From: Aquanectria penicillioides
Lineage: Eukaryota; Ascomycota; Sordariomycetes; Hypocreales; Nectriaceae
DNA length: 64,000 nt
Reading direction: 5' to 3'
Assembly: GCA_003415625.1 (NCBI GenBank)
Contig: PYIU01000006.1
Span: 124,001-188,000 of the forward strand
Shown piece after piece: positions 23,902 to 35,684 of this stretch. The notes under the pieces are model-generated. The model was given only the letters and a program-made list of their open reading frames with translations. It was not told the DNA's origin and made no database searches. How positions within the stretch are numbered: the first letter of the stretch is position 1; each line of letters begins with the position of its first letter. The translations under genes were made by a program, and so were the position numbers.

Positions 23902-25510
23902 ATGGCGGAAAAAAACAGCGCCCTCCTCCAAGAGAACGCAACTGAGCGTCTTGGTAATGGGAAGAAGCAGATTTTTCTGAATGCCTTTGATATGTCGACG
24001 GTGGGGCATTTATCACCAGGGCAGTGGAAGGTAAATCAATAATCAATACGAAAGTTCAAGCTTCAGCCTCGACTCTAACAGATCTCTAGAACCCTGTGGA
24101 CAAATCAGCAACCAAAAGAGAATTGACATATTGGATTGAGCTTGCAAAGCTTTTGGAGCGAGGAGGAATCAACGCCTTGTTTCTTGCTGACACATATGGT
24201 GGATATGATACTTATGAGGGAAGCTTGGATAACTGCATTCGAAGGGCAGCCCAATGGCCAATGACTGACCCGACCATTGTAAGAACTTTAATCTTCCATA
24301 TGGAGTCACAGGCTGATTTAGTTAGCCCATCACGGCTATGGCTGCTGTCACGAACAATCTCGCGTTTGGAATAACGGCATCCACTTCTTTTGAGCCTCCT
24401 TTCCTATTGGCCAAGAGATTCTCAACTTTGGATCACTTTACAAGAGGTCGAGTCGGCTGGAATATAGTTACATCCTGGAAGAAAGCCGCCTTCAAAGCCA
24501 TCGGGCTAGACACACCAATTGAACATGACGAAAGATACCTTCAAGCCGACGAGTACCTTCGAGTATTATACAAGTGAGCATTAACAATCCACCATAATTC
24601 AGTAATCCTAATAGTCTATAGACTTTGGGAAGGCTCTTGGGCCGATGATGCCGTCTCACCAGACCCAAAAAACGATAGTTATGCTGATCCAGACAAGATC
24701 AGAACCATCAATCACGATGGAAAGTACTTCAAACTAAACACAAGGCACATCGTTGATCCATCCCCTCAGCGGACTCCTTTCCTATTTCAAGCCGGCACAT
24801 CGGCCGCGGGATCGACCTTTGCCGCTGCGCATGCTGAGGCGATTTTCGTTTCTGCTCACTCTCCCGCCATCCTTCGACCCAAGGTTGACAACATCCGCAA
24901 ACTAGCAGCTGCAAATGGCCGGGACCCACGCTCAATCAAGTTTTTTGCGACTTTTACACCTATCATAGGACTGACCGACGAGGAGGCGCAAGAGAAGTAC
25001 GAGGAAGTAAAAAAGTATGCTTCAACTATCGGAGGACTAGTGTTATTCAGTGGGTGGACCGGCATCGACATCTCCAAGATCCCGTTGGATCAGGAAATCA
25101 CCGTGGCAGATTCTGTGGAAGCGCACAAGGTGCGCAGCATTTTAGATTCATTTACAACAACAAGCAAAGAAATTCCCAACTGGACACCGCGTGTTGTTGC
25201 TGAGCGAGCATCCATTGGAGGGCTTGGTCCAGTTGGGGTGGGCAGTCCGCAGACGGTGGCCGATGAACTCGAGCAGTGGATCCGAGAAGCCGACATTGAT
25301 GGTTTCAACCTGGGATACGTCACAACTCCGGGTACTTTTGAGGAGGTTGTAGACCTGCTGATTCCTGAACTGCGCAAGAGAGGCCTTTATCCCGAGTCCT
25401 CTGAGGAGCCACTTACGGCGCGCGAAAAGATCTACGGAAAGGGGCAGAGGGGCCTGCGAGACGACCATACTGGGAGCCAGTACAAGTATAAAGTTTACAA
25501 GGAAGAGTAA
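23902..25510 (+). CDS. FMN-dependent monooxygenase, NtaA/SnaA/DszA type
   Basis: Luciferase-like flavin monooxygenase that uses FMNH2 supplied by a separate reductase. The family oxidises nitrilotriacetate, EDTA, dibenzothiophene sulfone and related small molecules; the substrate here is unknown. Exons 23902-24030, 24090-24278, 24326-24573 and 24622-25510 splice in frame to 484 aa. Family blocks are 'IFLNAFDMSTVGHLSPGQW', 'LERGGINALFLADTYG', 'DHFTRGRVGWNIVTSW', 'FLFQAGTSAAGSTFAAAHAEAIFVS' and 'DGFNLGYVTTPGTFEEVVDLLIPELRKRGL'. Length and C-terminus are normal for the family. No reductase gene is nearby. The region upstream contains open frames unlike any family, so I take the ATG at 23902 as the start. 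Confidence 0.9.
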
Positions 25511-26585
25511 TAGTTTCTATGTTCCTAAATCTTCACCAGATTGAAATCAAACATAAATCCATACAGTTGCATGTCATCGTGCAAAAATACGGGATTTGTT
25601 TTCTTTGTCTCAGGCTCAGCCAGATCGTCCTAGAATACGCCATTATGGTGGAATAGTGAGGAGATTTGCCACCATTTCCGTCTCCTTTGTTAAACGGAGA
25701 CGCACATTCAAGATACCCCTCTCGTCTCGTTCGGATTACAACTACAGCTACAGGTATCTCAAGGGGCCTTTCAGATGAGGATTGGGGCTGTTCTGCCTCA
25801 GTCGTGCGGAGTGATCAACCTCGGGAGTTAAATGCCCCCAAGTAGCGGCCAGCGAGGCTTGGGAACGTCTAGAAGGGTTAAGCAAGATCTCACCCTTTCT
25901 TTTTCGCACATCACTGGCATTCGTTTACCCACTTATCCCGGATGCTTCAGGTACGTTATTGGTGGGTTTAAGCAGTGACTAGCAACGACTAACGGCTGAC
26001 ATGTGGTGACATCATCAAGTGACTCCTGAGGGTTGCGGCTGAGGTAGCTTACTCTCGACCTTATTTAGCCTTGACAATAGATTGCATAGGGCGACCAATT
26101 GCACATCCTGTCCGATCAGGGCTAACTTTTTCTATACCTAGCAAACTCGCGTGGCGCCCCCAAAAACTTATTTGGCGTGCCATTTATCTGTCGCCGTCAG
26201 AAGCTGCTGATATTATGCGGCACGCTATTTGAGCGGTCTGAAGATGTGTGGTGGCTGATCGAGAGCTTCAAAAGCCACATTTCCGAGTCTGGAACAGAGT
26301 TTCTGCCAAGCACCTCTTAAATCTCAGTTGAGTCGAGACCTGCTCTTACTCAAGTGTCTCAAAGTTGCCTGCATGCCTTGGCGCGTTAAAATAGAGAGGA
26401 TCAATGGAGCTAATTGAATCAAGTAGTCGGCAGCTAAGTGCATGAGAGGGAGGGGAAAGGTCTACATGGTTATATCTGCAGCCATTCTTTCGGCACCCTC
26501 ACTCATCGCCTCCCATTTTTGCACATTTCCATCCGACCCCTTTTCAAAATTTCATCAACTGAAGTACTCACCAGCTTCTGGCAGA
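25511..26585. other. Intergenic region
   Basis: This is the 3' flank of the monooxygenase and the promoter of the metalloprotease. The open frame that ends in the protease extends upstream to 26442, but its codons before 26586 do not look like protein. Nothing else is seen. Confidence 0.45.
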
Positions 26586-28877
26586 ATGGTGTGCTTTCAG
26601 AATCTCTTAGCTGCAGCTCTCGCAAATGCAGCACTAGTGATAGCTCAATCAGGTGCTACTAGCGTCAAGGTTCCGGATCCAAGTACCGTCGCGAACTCGG
26701 GAGCAATTGCGACATCCAACATTGGAGGAGTCAGTACCGCAGCTGGAGTGAGCACAGCAGCTGGCCCCAGCACCGCTGGAGGAGTCAGCACCACTGGAGT
26801 CAAGGATACAACTGTGGCTGACGTAGGCAAGGCTACTACAAACGATATCAGACAATCGTCTTTGACTGGTGGTGTGGCAACATCGCAGGGAGTGATCACT
26901 GGAAAATCAAGCGTAGCGGATTCCCCAACATCCTCCGATACCAGATCTAGAAACGGAGCTACAACGAGCCAAGGTGTTTCAGCATCAGGAGGTATGACAT
27001 CTACAAAAGACTATATAATAGCTCCCCCTTCGGCTAACCCTACAGTCCAGTAGCGACAGGCTCTAGCTCTCCTTCTTCCGCATCAAGTGAGGGTCAAGCC
27101 AAGGGAGTCGCAAATAACCCAACATCCAGTGCTGCTGACTCCCAAGCGACGACTTTAGCCAAGGTAGCACCATCTTCAGGGGGGCAGCCAACTACTCAGG
27201 CTAGCAATGGTGCGCAATCAACCTCGCAAATAAACTCAAATACCTTGTTCAAGTCTAATTCCCAAGGACCAAGTACAGCTGCAGCTAGCCAAGCGTCTGC
27301 AACAGGCACCGAAACTGGAAGGCAAACAACCGGTGCTTCCTCTGGCAAAAGCGATGACAATTCTAAACAAGGTACTGCGACTGGGAATGCCACTGAGAAA
27401 AAAGGAGATACCTCATTTACATCTGTCGCCCCCACTGCTAGTGCTGTCCAAGCAGACACTGGGATTGTCGCAGTTGATTCCTCCAGCGGGGCCGAGTCCA
27501 CAAAACAAACCCCTCCAGACGTCACAACTCCACAGCAACACGAAGCGGAAAGCAAATCAAATCTGCCTAATATGGTCATCTCTGGGGTTGACGCTCAGGA
27601 GATAGTTGTTATGGAAGCGGTCATGTTCGACTTTTTCGTCCGGAAAGCTCCCGCGCCAGCCGATACAGGAACAGTCGCTATCGCTCCCAACGTGTCATCA
27701 TGCAAGGTGACAATCAACAAGCGAAGCTTGTGGGGAAAACGCAGCGTGGAGCTCTTTTCCCGCGAGTTGAGAAGCGACTGCGCTTACGTCACGTCTCTTC
27801 AATTTGATGTTTACTTCAACTACATCAAAAGCGCCGATGGTGCAGAGCGCCCAAACAGTCTAGCAACCCGCGTACAAGAAAGCGTAAGCATTCCGAGCAC
27901 CACCCCCAAACCCCATCTTGCTAACAACAGTAGGTCAAACTTTTGAATGAGGCATATGAACCCATCAACATCACTTTCAATTACAGAAACTTCCAACAGT
28001 GGGCACCACCAAATTCAGGTTCTAACACAGACTGGTCAAAGGTTATCCAGGGCGAAGGTCGCCTCGAAAAGTGGCAAACTCAGACTCATGTTGGAAATGA
28101 AATGACTTTGAATGTTTGGCTAGTTAATGAGCTGAAGAGTCAAGGAAACAACGACCTTAACGGTGTACGTCTCTCAGCTGCAAATTGTTTCATTGCTGAT
28201 CTATTCCTTAGTACACATCCTTCCCTTGGGACAAAAAGGGTCCTCTTGACGGCATAGTGCTTAGAGAAGATCGAGTCAACAAAGACGATGTGCCTACCTT
28301 TATTCACGAAATTGGACACTGGCTTGGTCTAAGACACACTTTTCGAGAGTTGGTGGACAAGACCGACCAAGACTGTAAAGCAGCAGACACTTTGCTCGAT
28401 TCTAGTGTCACTACTGGTGTGCGAGATAAGATGTACACTTGCAGTCAATCAACTTGCTCAGGCAGCACCAAGGATATCATCAACTATATGACTGTAAGTA
28501 GGACCTACGCCATTGTCTCGGGATACACTACTTACCAGTGACTTCTGTCACAGTATTCGCAATGTCGAGGAAAAGATCCAAAGAACGGCTTTACGACAGA
28601 TCAGAAGTCGGTCATTTTTTCGCGGGTGCTCAAATACAGACGCGGCTATCGTGATGGTGAATGCACAGCGAACTTAACCGACGCCGCGGCGGACCTAAAG
28701 GTGAAGCGACGGTCGACAATGCAAGATTTAGTCAATGGCGCTTGTCCAAATGTTGCGGCCGGGGTGAGGAACTTGGAGGCACAACCTACAATTAAAGTTA
28801 GTCTGGGCAGTAGATCCTCCTACAGCATGTCAATCGTACTTGTTGTCACCGGTTGTTTGCTATTCTTCCTACTTTAG
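26586..28877 (+). CDS. GPI-anchored, mucin-like M43 metalloprotease
   Basis: Secreted zinc endopeptidase of the M43 (pappalysin/cytophagalysin) family. Exons 26586-26991, 27051-27883, 27934-28164, 28212-28493 and 28554-28877 splice in frame to 691 aa. Residues 1-~20 form a signal peptide (MVCFQNLLAAALANAALVIA). Residues ~21-330 are Ser/Thr/Ala/Gly-rich with short degenerate repeats (GVSTAAG, GPSTAGG, GVSTTGV), probably heavily O-glycosylated. The catalytic domain has the zinc motif HEIGHWLGLRH (H522, E523, H526, H532), the preceding 'FPWDKKGPLDGIV' strand and the Met-turn NYMTYS. The last ~25 residues are hydrophobic after a Ser-rich stretch (IVLVVTGCLLFFLL), which predicts a GPI anchor. Most fungal M43 proteases are ~280-300 aa and freely secreted, so the long mucin-like stalk plus anchor would display this one on the cell surface or wall. 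Confidence 0.85.
26738..26805 (+). repeat. Degenerate Ser/Thr-rich coding repeats in the protease stalk
   Basis: Three to four imperfect copies of a unit encoding GVSTAAG-like heptapeptides lie in tandem (GVSTAAG, GVSTAAG, PSTAGG, GVSTTG). Such repeats expand and contract easily and set the length of cell-surface stalks. Confidence 0.7.
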
Positions 28878-29163
28878 GTGCAACAGGCAGACATTGCCAT
28901 GGCTTTTTAGGTCATAGCCCAGATTAAGAGTTGGGGCGTTTCATGAATTTCCGGAGCATCAAGAATCGCGTCATATCACAAAATTTTCGATTAATTCTTA
29001 GGAAATCATGTGCTACCATGGTTATGACATGTGCTACAAGAATAGAATAACAGAAAGATTGGGTATTATCAACCACGGAGCTGTCACGCTGATGAGACGC
29101 CAGGCAGCGAAAAGTTGAGAGGTGAACAGCAATGAAAAATTTCTGGATCCCTATCTTCTATAC
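28878..29163. other. Convergent 3' intergenic region
   Basis: This AT-rich spacer lies between the convergent protease and rhamnosidase genes and presumably holds both 3' UTRs. Confidence 0.45.
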
Positions 29164-31655
29164 CTAATTTCGCTCTCTATCTTCAGAAATCACTTCTATT
29201 TGGCGATTCACATTGCTCTCCACGGTCAGGTCTCGTCTGTGGCCCCATTGAATAAACACGCAATCACGTTCTTCATCGCCAACAAGAACCGATGCTGAAA
29301 TATTCTCGACTAGCCGTGTCCTTGGTGCTACTATGATCTCTGAACCTTCTTTTTGAAGCCTCGTCAAATAATTCTTGCTTCTCTGTTTGACGCCAAGGAT
29401 TTCTGTCCCGATTTCGTATATAGGCGAGGCACTCCAAGCGTGGCAGTCACTTCTCACACTGCTCTCGCTCTCAGCCCAGGTGGTGAGGTTCTGTGAAATC
29501 ATCTTCTCCCAGGGCTGGATCAATTCGCTCCAGCTCTCTTCGTAGATTTCAGCGGCGCTAGCGGCCCTAAAGAGATAAAAGCCCATTGCAAAGCTGGCTT
29601 TAGCCATTCCATATTGTTTATCATGGAAAATTGTCTTTCGCATAAGGTCTTGAGCTGCACCTTTCGAAGCAACACATCCCGATAGCACTGCAAATGTTTG
29701 CACATGTTGGCTAAATTGCCCAGTGGCACCAGGCCCATCCAGGAAGAGCCGTGTTTCTTTATCAAAACAATGGTCGCTGACCGCAGTGACGATGGCTTGT
29801 TGACGGTTGAGATATTCCTTGGCTGTATCATGTCTTCCGATAAATGAGCATAATTCGCTAGCCTTGAGGAGCGTATAGGCATAAAGCAAGCTGTGAACGG
29901 TGGCACTCCCGGTGCGATAGTAAGCTGGAGGCACAGCCATTCCCAAGAAACCTTTTCCTGGTTCAAACCAGCCATCAACCCAGTCAACAAAGGCCCAGCA
30001 GTCTCGATCAAATTGGCCGATGAGGCCCAGTTTCCCAATTCGTTGCTCAAAGTAGTTAAGGACCCCATCTACAGCTCCAAGATACTGCTTGACTAATTTC
30101 TCATCCCCAAAATGCACCATATGATCGTAGACCATCGAGACCCAAAAGAGCGAGAATGTCGGGATGTTAACACAGCGACCTGGGTTTGGGTAGTGTGTTT
30201 CAACCAAGCCGTCATCGCGCCTTGAAGCGTAGAATTCGTGCATGGTCTTTCTTGCAAGTCTATCGTCTCGGGAAAGAAGATAAGTAAATAGTATCTGGCT
30301 GCGAGAGTCCATGGAAAACTGATTTTGCTCGTAAAAAGGGCAATCTTCGTATGTTTCGTGCATACAATTCTTGAGAGTGTTGAGACTAATATCCCACAAC
30401 CGGTTGACCAATGTGGACGACGTTTGAATAGTTGTTGCCACACGAAGCGGGTAGTGTGTCGAGCGGTACGTAAATTCACGTACAATCAATGCATCCGCAG
30501 AAGTCGTGATAGTTACTCGAATGTAACGGAATGTTCGAAACCAAAATGGGCTGTAATGATTGAATCCTGGGCGGACCTTGTACGTATCCACAGGACCGAA
30601 AAGATTCCCATTTCGGAAATCCGTGCGATCTCCCTTGCGGCGAGGTTTCCCTTCTTCAAAAGTAGGCTCATAGCACTCAGCACATAAAAATTCGATTTCC
30701 GGTCTATCTTGAGATGCACTGTCGAAGTCGCAAAGAAAATCAAGAAATCCGGTTGTTAGGGCCTGTTGTTGGTCAGTAGACCAATCTTGGATTGAGGGTG
30801 TGCCTTCATACCTTGACTTCTATGTCCACGATCTGCTTGGAATGTGGTGGTATGGTGATTGGCTCATCTCTGGCAATGAGACTCTGCCATTCTTCAGAAC
30901 TCAGCTGTCCCGAGCATGAAACAATACTGTCAAATCTAGCAGGCTCTTCTGAAAGAAAAGGGATCTGCCGAGGTGAAAGACGACGAGGATCAAGCATTGG
31001 CGACATTTTCCCTGTGACTTTGATAGCCACAGCAGAGGACCAAGAAGAATCGTCAAACCCCGGCTGCGGAAAGTCAAGTTTCATCAAGTCGCCATCGGCT
31101 CTCTCGTTGAGGTTCAGAAATGGGGGCCCTAGCCTATAGTCCCATTCCGACACATCTACTAGCCGGACAGAAGAATCCAGCATTGCTTTCCATGTCTGGT
31201 CTGTGCTAAGAGGCTGGTTCTGGCTGAATTAGTGTCCTTATTTACAATTCGCAAGCTCGGAGACGGAGCAACAATACCGGTATTTCGCATTCCAATATAA
31301 AGCCAGGCACTGCAGTCCGAATCATTGACAAACATCCAGGATGAGTGTTTGAGAAGCGAAGCACTCGGGCTGCCAACACATTTAGTCCTTTCGAGAGGTA
31401 AGGCGCGATGTTGACTGTCTCGTAATTCCAACGCAGCGCGTAACTTTTGCACGGACCAAAACTGATGGACTTGCCATTGAGGAACAGTCGGTATCGCGTA
31501 TCAGCCGAAACATGCAGCAGAATATCCTGCGTAGGAACTGTGTCGAGCCAAAAAGCTCTGCGAAACAAGACGAACTGTGCGGCTGAAGCAGCATCATCAA
31601 ATCCGGGGACCCAGATCCATTGGGCTTTCCCAGACGTAAATGGAAGGGCAGTCAT
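29164..31655 (-). CDS. Alpha-L-rhamnosidase (GH78), intracellular type
   Basis: Glycoside hydrolase that removes terminal alpha-L-rhamnose from plant glycosides or rhamnogalacturonan fragments. Exons 31278-31655, 30812-31219 and 29164-30762 give 794 aa. The N-terminal part is a jelly-roll domain ('QWIWVPGF', 'VSADTRYRLFLNGKSISFGPC'). The (alpha/alpha)6 barrel begins around residue 340 and carries 'CMHETYEDCPFYEQNQFSMDSRSQ', which contains the acidic residues typical of GH78, then 'DCWAFVDWVDGW' and, near the end, 'SDCHAWSASPIYEI'. There is no signal peptide, so the enzyme should act inside the cell on imported rhamnosides. It is transcribed divergently from a sugar porter (550 bp between starts), which fits a transport-plus-hydrolysis module. 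The first intron (31220-31277) was chosen because it alone restores the frame; its exact acceptor is the least certain part. Confidence 0.88.
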
Positions 31656-32205
31656 CTTGGTCTAATTTCCAAAGTTTTTGAGCAACGACGCATAGGCTAT
31701 TGCAGCTCCAACTTCCGCGAATATATGTACGCTGTACTAAGTCCACTGGGCCTCGAGCTAGGTACAAAGAGACACTAGATTTGCGGCAAACCCGGCGCGA
31801 GCCTCGGGGTGTGATTATGCCGGACATGCCGGCAGCCGCTGTGCCGTGAGAATTGACTCTGCTGATATCGGCATGTGGGCCACTCTTCGTGTTGCAATAC
31901 GCCGAGCAGCGAAAGCAAACTCAGGGCTGAGACTTTTGTGGCTTCGGGATGTGGAGGGGGTACTGGGATTGCCCCATGGGGCTCCACAGCCACATCCTAT
32001 TGCTTGACACGATTGACGATGCTGAATCAAGGAGCTTGCGGGGAAGATCCACTCGAGGACCGAGGCGCCGTCCATGTAGAACAGTATCAGCGTTAAGAAA
32101 GAGATATGAGACGTTGCTGTGATGATCTAGGTTTCTATTAAAGCCTCTCCTGTTTCCCCTGATTTTGGGAGGTCAGATTGATGAAGCACTACAGCTCAAT
32201 CCACA
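31656..32205. promoter_or_regulatory. Shared divergent promoter, rhamnosidase and sugar porter
   Basis: The 550-bp region separates the two divergent ATGs. No gene lies within it. The arrangement would allow one regulator to control both genes; I could not single out a convincing binding site. Confidence 0.4.
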
Positions 32206-34056
32206 ATGACACGCCAAAATATCCCTACAACGCCACCTCGGCAAAGCCCGTTGGAGGTTGATCAAAGCATGTCAGTGGAAGAGGAAAATGACAAGGGATG
32301 GGCTTTCTTGCGAGTCTTGTTCAATCATCGCAAAATCCTCCTCTGTTGCACGTTTGCCAACATTGGCGCGGCCATGTATGGCTTTGACAACCTGACGCTT
32401 TCGCTGTGTCTGAGCATGCAGCCATTCGTGTAAGTCCTTATTCCTTCCAGCTTCGCGAGTTACCAAATTTCTAAGTACACATCAGCGAAGATTTTGGCAT
32501 TCTTCGTGGTGGCCAGTATGCTATTCCTGCTTACTGGCAATCTCTCTGGAACGCCCTTGCTCAGGTTGCTACTGGCATTGGAGGTTATTGCGCTGGTCCA
32601 ATTTCGGATCGTTTCGGCCGAAGGGCTGCATTCTTGATGGCTTCTCTATTTTCTGCATCCGGTGTTGCCATTGTCTATACAGCATCTACCCCAGGCCAGT
32701 TTTTGGGTGGGAAAATGGTCAATGCGGTGGGATTGGGCCTAGGTATGATGCTTCAGTGCTGAATAGCACGTTGAAAACTGGAAAATTTTGAGGTTGACTT
32801 TTCTTACAAACTAGCTCTGACGGCCGGACAAACCTACGTCTCGGAAATTACCCCGACTATGATTCGGGGCGTGGCATTGTCCGCATTTACCATGAGCATG
32901 GTATGGGTGTCCCGTTTTCAGTGGCATGTCCAAATTTGATCTGTTCAAAAATGCTAACGTCGCTCAGAATCTCGGGTATATGGTCGCTGCATCCATTGCA
33001 TTCACTCGCATCGAAATCCCCGACCGTAGTGGATACAAGGCTCTTTTCGCAGCGGAGTGGATATGGCCAGGTCTCCTCTTCTTGGGCGTCGTATTCCTCC
33101 CAGAGTCTCCCTACTATCTGGTTCAAAGAGGGAAAATGGATGATGCATCCAAGGCGCTGAAGAGGCTACACAACTCAAACCAACCAACCGACCTGATATT
33201 GCAGTCAATTATGAACATTACTGACCATGAATCATATATCAGAGGCAACTCATCCTTCTTGGAATGTTTCAGGGGCATCAACTGGAGACGCACACGCATT
33301 ATGCTGTATGCAAATGGTTTGTCCCAAATGGTGGGTGCAACATTCATGTCAAATGCTCCGTATTTCATGATTGTTGCAGGAATGTCTGCGTCAAACAATG
33401 CGATGCTAGTGGAGCTTGGCATCGGTCTTGCAATCATCTCCAGCGCCTTCACGTTCTGGGCTATGACAATATTTGGCAGGCGGACAATGATCCTCGGAGG
33501 CACTGGGTTTGCCTGTACCCTATTCTTCATCATGGGCGTTGCCAGCTCAGTTCCGTCCCATTCATCCGCGTCCTTATGGTGAGATATCCGGTACCCAAGA
33601 TACTGTGCCTCAAGATACAGCTCACTAACAAGACTCAGGTGCGTTGGTATTGCACTCCAAATGGTTTGGCTCAGCATTGGTCCCACCATCGGACCCGCGA
33701 TGGCATTGGCAGGAGAATCATCCGCAGTCAAGCTCAGAGCTCAGACCATGGCCATTGGTTTTCTTTTCAACAATTCGTTCAGTACGCTATTCAACGTTGT
33801 GGTGCCGTACATGTTCAATGCCGATGCTGGAAACCTTGGTGGCAAGATGGCATGGGTATTCTTCGGTACCTCCATTATCGCCATCGCAATCATCTGGTTC
33901 GAATTTCCCGACACCAAGGGCCTCACATTTGCGCAAATCGAGGATCGATTCGAAATGAGAGTCAAGGCGAGAGATTTTGCCAATTATCAAGACTCTGGAG
34001 ACGGCATCGACCTCAAGGCGGCGCAGGAACATGTAGAGCATGTCGAAGAGCGGTGA
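32206..34056 (+). CDS. MFS sugar porter
   Basis: Plasma-membrane sugar:H+ symporter, probably importing the substrate of the neighbouring rhamnosidase (inference from position). Exons 32206-32429, 32486-32742, 32815-32900, 32968-33578 and 33639-34056 splice in frame to 531 aa. Signatures are 'SDRFGRRAAFLM' after helix 2, 'LPESPYYLVQRGKMDDA' before the central loop, 'IFGRRTMILGG' after helix 8, 'FNADAGNLGGKMAWVFFGT' and the C-terminal 'FPDTKGLTFAQIEDRFEMRV' (a PETKG-like motif). The N-terminus is hydrophilic and acidic (SVEEENDKG). Like the porter at 14431-16268, it belongs to the fungal alpha-glucoside/maltose-like branch. The two proteins are clearly related but not recent duplicates. Confidence 0.88.
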
Positions 34057-34276
34057 GGAAGGCCAAAGCCATGTAGCCGAGCCTATAGTTAGTTAGTTCC
34101 CTTGATGAGATTCCAAATATGGGACTCCTTCATATCAGAAGCAATTTCATGGCAGATTTCAGTCAGAGCGATGCTGCTACTATCCAAACTACAATCATAG
34201 AAGGTTTACTTTCGCTGGAAACCTCTTTAAATATTGATACTACCATTTTTGTACGCAAAGGAGGAAAAAGAGTTTG

Positions 34277-35209
34277 TTACTCTGCCTTGCGCCAATTCGT
34301 CGAGTCGAAGGCTCTTCGTTGTTGGGCGTTTGATTTTCCTTGCCTCTCCGTATCCTCGTTGACATCATTTGAGTTATGTGACCTTTTGTAGCCCCTTGTT
34401 CGGCTTTGCGAGTTTGAAGGAGCCCCCGTCCCGATCGAGACTCGTAGCGGCCCACTTGCAATCACTTTTCCGTTCAACGCATTCACTGCAGCATTAGCCT
34501 CTTCTGCTGTCTTAAAGTCTACAAAACAGTAATGGTGATTTCCTTCTTTCCATCTTGTACTGGGGTGAGGCGTAATGCGCTTGCCTATGGCAGTTCTAGC
34601 GGTGGCCTTGTCAGCTACTAGGCTACCACCGGTTTGAGGCATGGTGAAGTGCGGTACTTACGGGTTAAATCCAGCCAGAATTTCTTGCAGCTCGAGCTGA
34701 TTTTGCGATTGGTCAATCATCTTTCCTAGACCTCCAACGTAGACGCGTCGCCCATCTTCATCCTTGGTGAGGTCGTCAAAGTGATCCAATGCTCCCTCGG
34801 GACCTTGTCTATGGCCACTTGAACTCTGCATTCCGCCTCTGTCTCCAGAACTGCCCCTGGTTCCTTTCCCCCAGTCTCCCCATCTTTGAAAGCTTGGCGT
34901 CACTCGGCCGTATGCTTGGCGATTGTCTTGCTTTGGGCGGCATGGCCCAACCTTTATCGGTCGCCCTCGGATGCTGGCCGACAGTGAGGCGATGGCCCTT
35001 TCGGCATCCTCGGGGTTTTTAAAGTCAACAAAGCAGTAGCCTGGGTTTCTGGCACTGACCGGATCAACGGAGATGTGAACATGTTCAAACTCGGCAAATC
35101 CGTTCGCCTGCAGCATGGACTCGACTTCTGGCGGCTTGATGACATACAGAAGGTTGCCGAGATAAATGCGCCTCCCTTCGGTGATGGCAACGGGCTGCTC
35201 GGCAGGCAT
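34277..35209 (-). CDS. RNA-binding protein with two RRM domains
   Basis: Exons 34662-35209 and 34277-34595 give 288 aa. RRM1 (residues ~13-90) has RNP2 'RIYLGNL' and RNP1 'GYCFVDF'. An Arg/Gly/Ser-rich linker (RGSSGDRGG) follows. RRM2 has RNP2 'RVYVGGL' and RNP1 'HHYCFVDF', and is interrupted by the single 60-bp intron. The C-terminus is Lys/Arg/Ser/Asn-rich and probably carries a nuclear localisation signal. This layout is seen in small fungal RRM proteins of unknown target; no orthologue with a known role can be named. It lies tandem to the GT31-like gene upstream (475 bp away), with no functional link apparent. Confidence 0.85.
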
Positions 35210-35684
35210 GGTTTAGTGTCGGATGGCGAATAGCCCAAAGATTAACGGATTGAAGAGGCTTTTATTCGCCCACGATTGCAATTTTGTCCCTGTCCAGAGT
35301 GGGAAGGGCAGCCGAGATCAACTGGGCTGAACAGGGCAAGCAAAATTCGATAGTTTGAAAATCTCGACGGGGGTCGAGATGCGGGGTCGCGATATACGCG
35401 GAACAATCTACCTATGTAGGGTAGGTGGGGACCTTAAATGCATGGCGCGATGAGGTGGGATGAGATGAGAATGAAGCCTCGCTGATAACACTTGATTGAC
35501 ATTTGCATTCCGTCTAGAACCTTTTATTTAATTCCATGCTATCAATACGTTGCTCAATATTTGCTGGATGGTGGTACTGTTACGTACATGATTATTCGTG
35601 TAACTCAAACTCCCCGTATGCAAACCCGACGCCCGAGATTTTAACAATTATAAAGAAAGTACCCGTATCCACACGGGTACGTGA
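35210..35684. other. Intergenic region
   Basis: This is the promoter of the RRM gene and the 3' flank of the GT31-like gene. Nothing else is seen. Confidence 0.45.

Noticed and set aside
14431..34056. The two sugar porters as a recent duplication
   Set aside because: The proteins share family motifs but differ throughout and have different exon structures.
33264..34076. 270-codon open frame on the + strand within the second sugar porter
   Set aside because: It overlaps the porter in another frame, has Cys/His/Trp-rich composition typical of a shadow frame, and spans a true intron.
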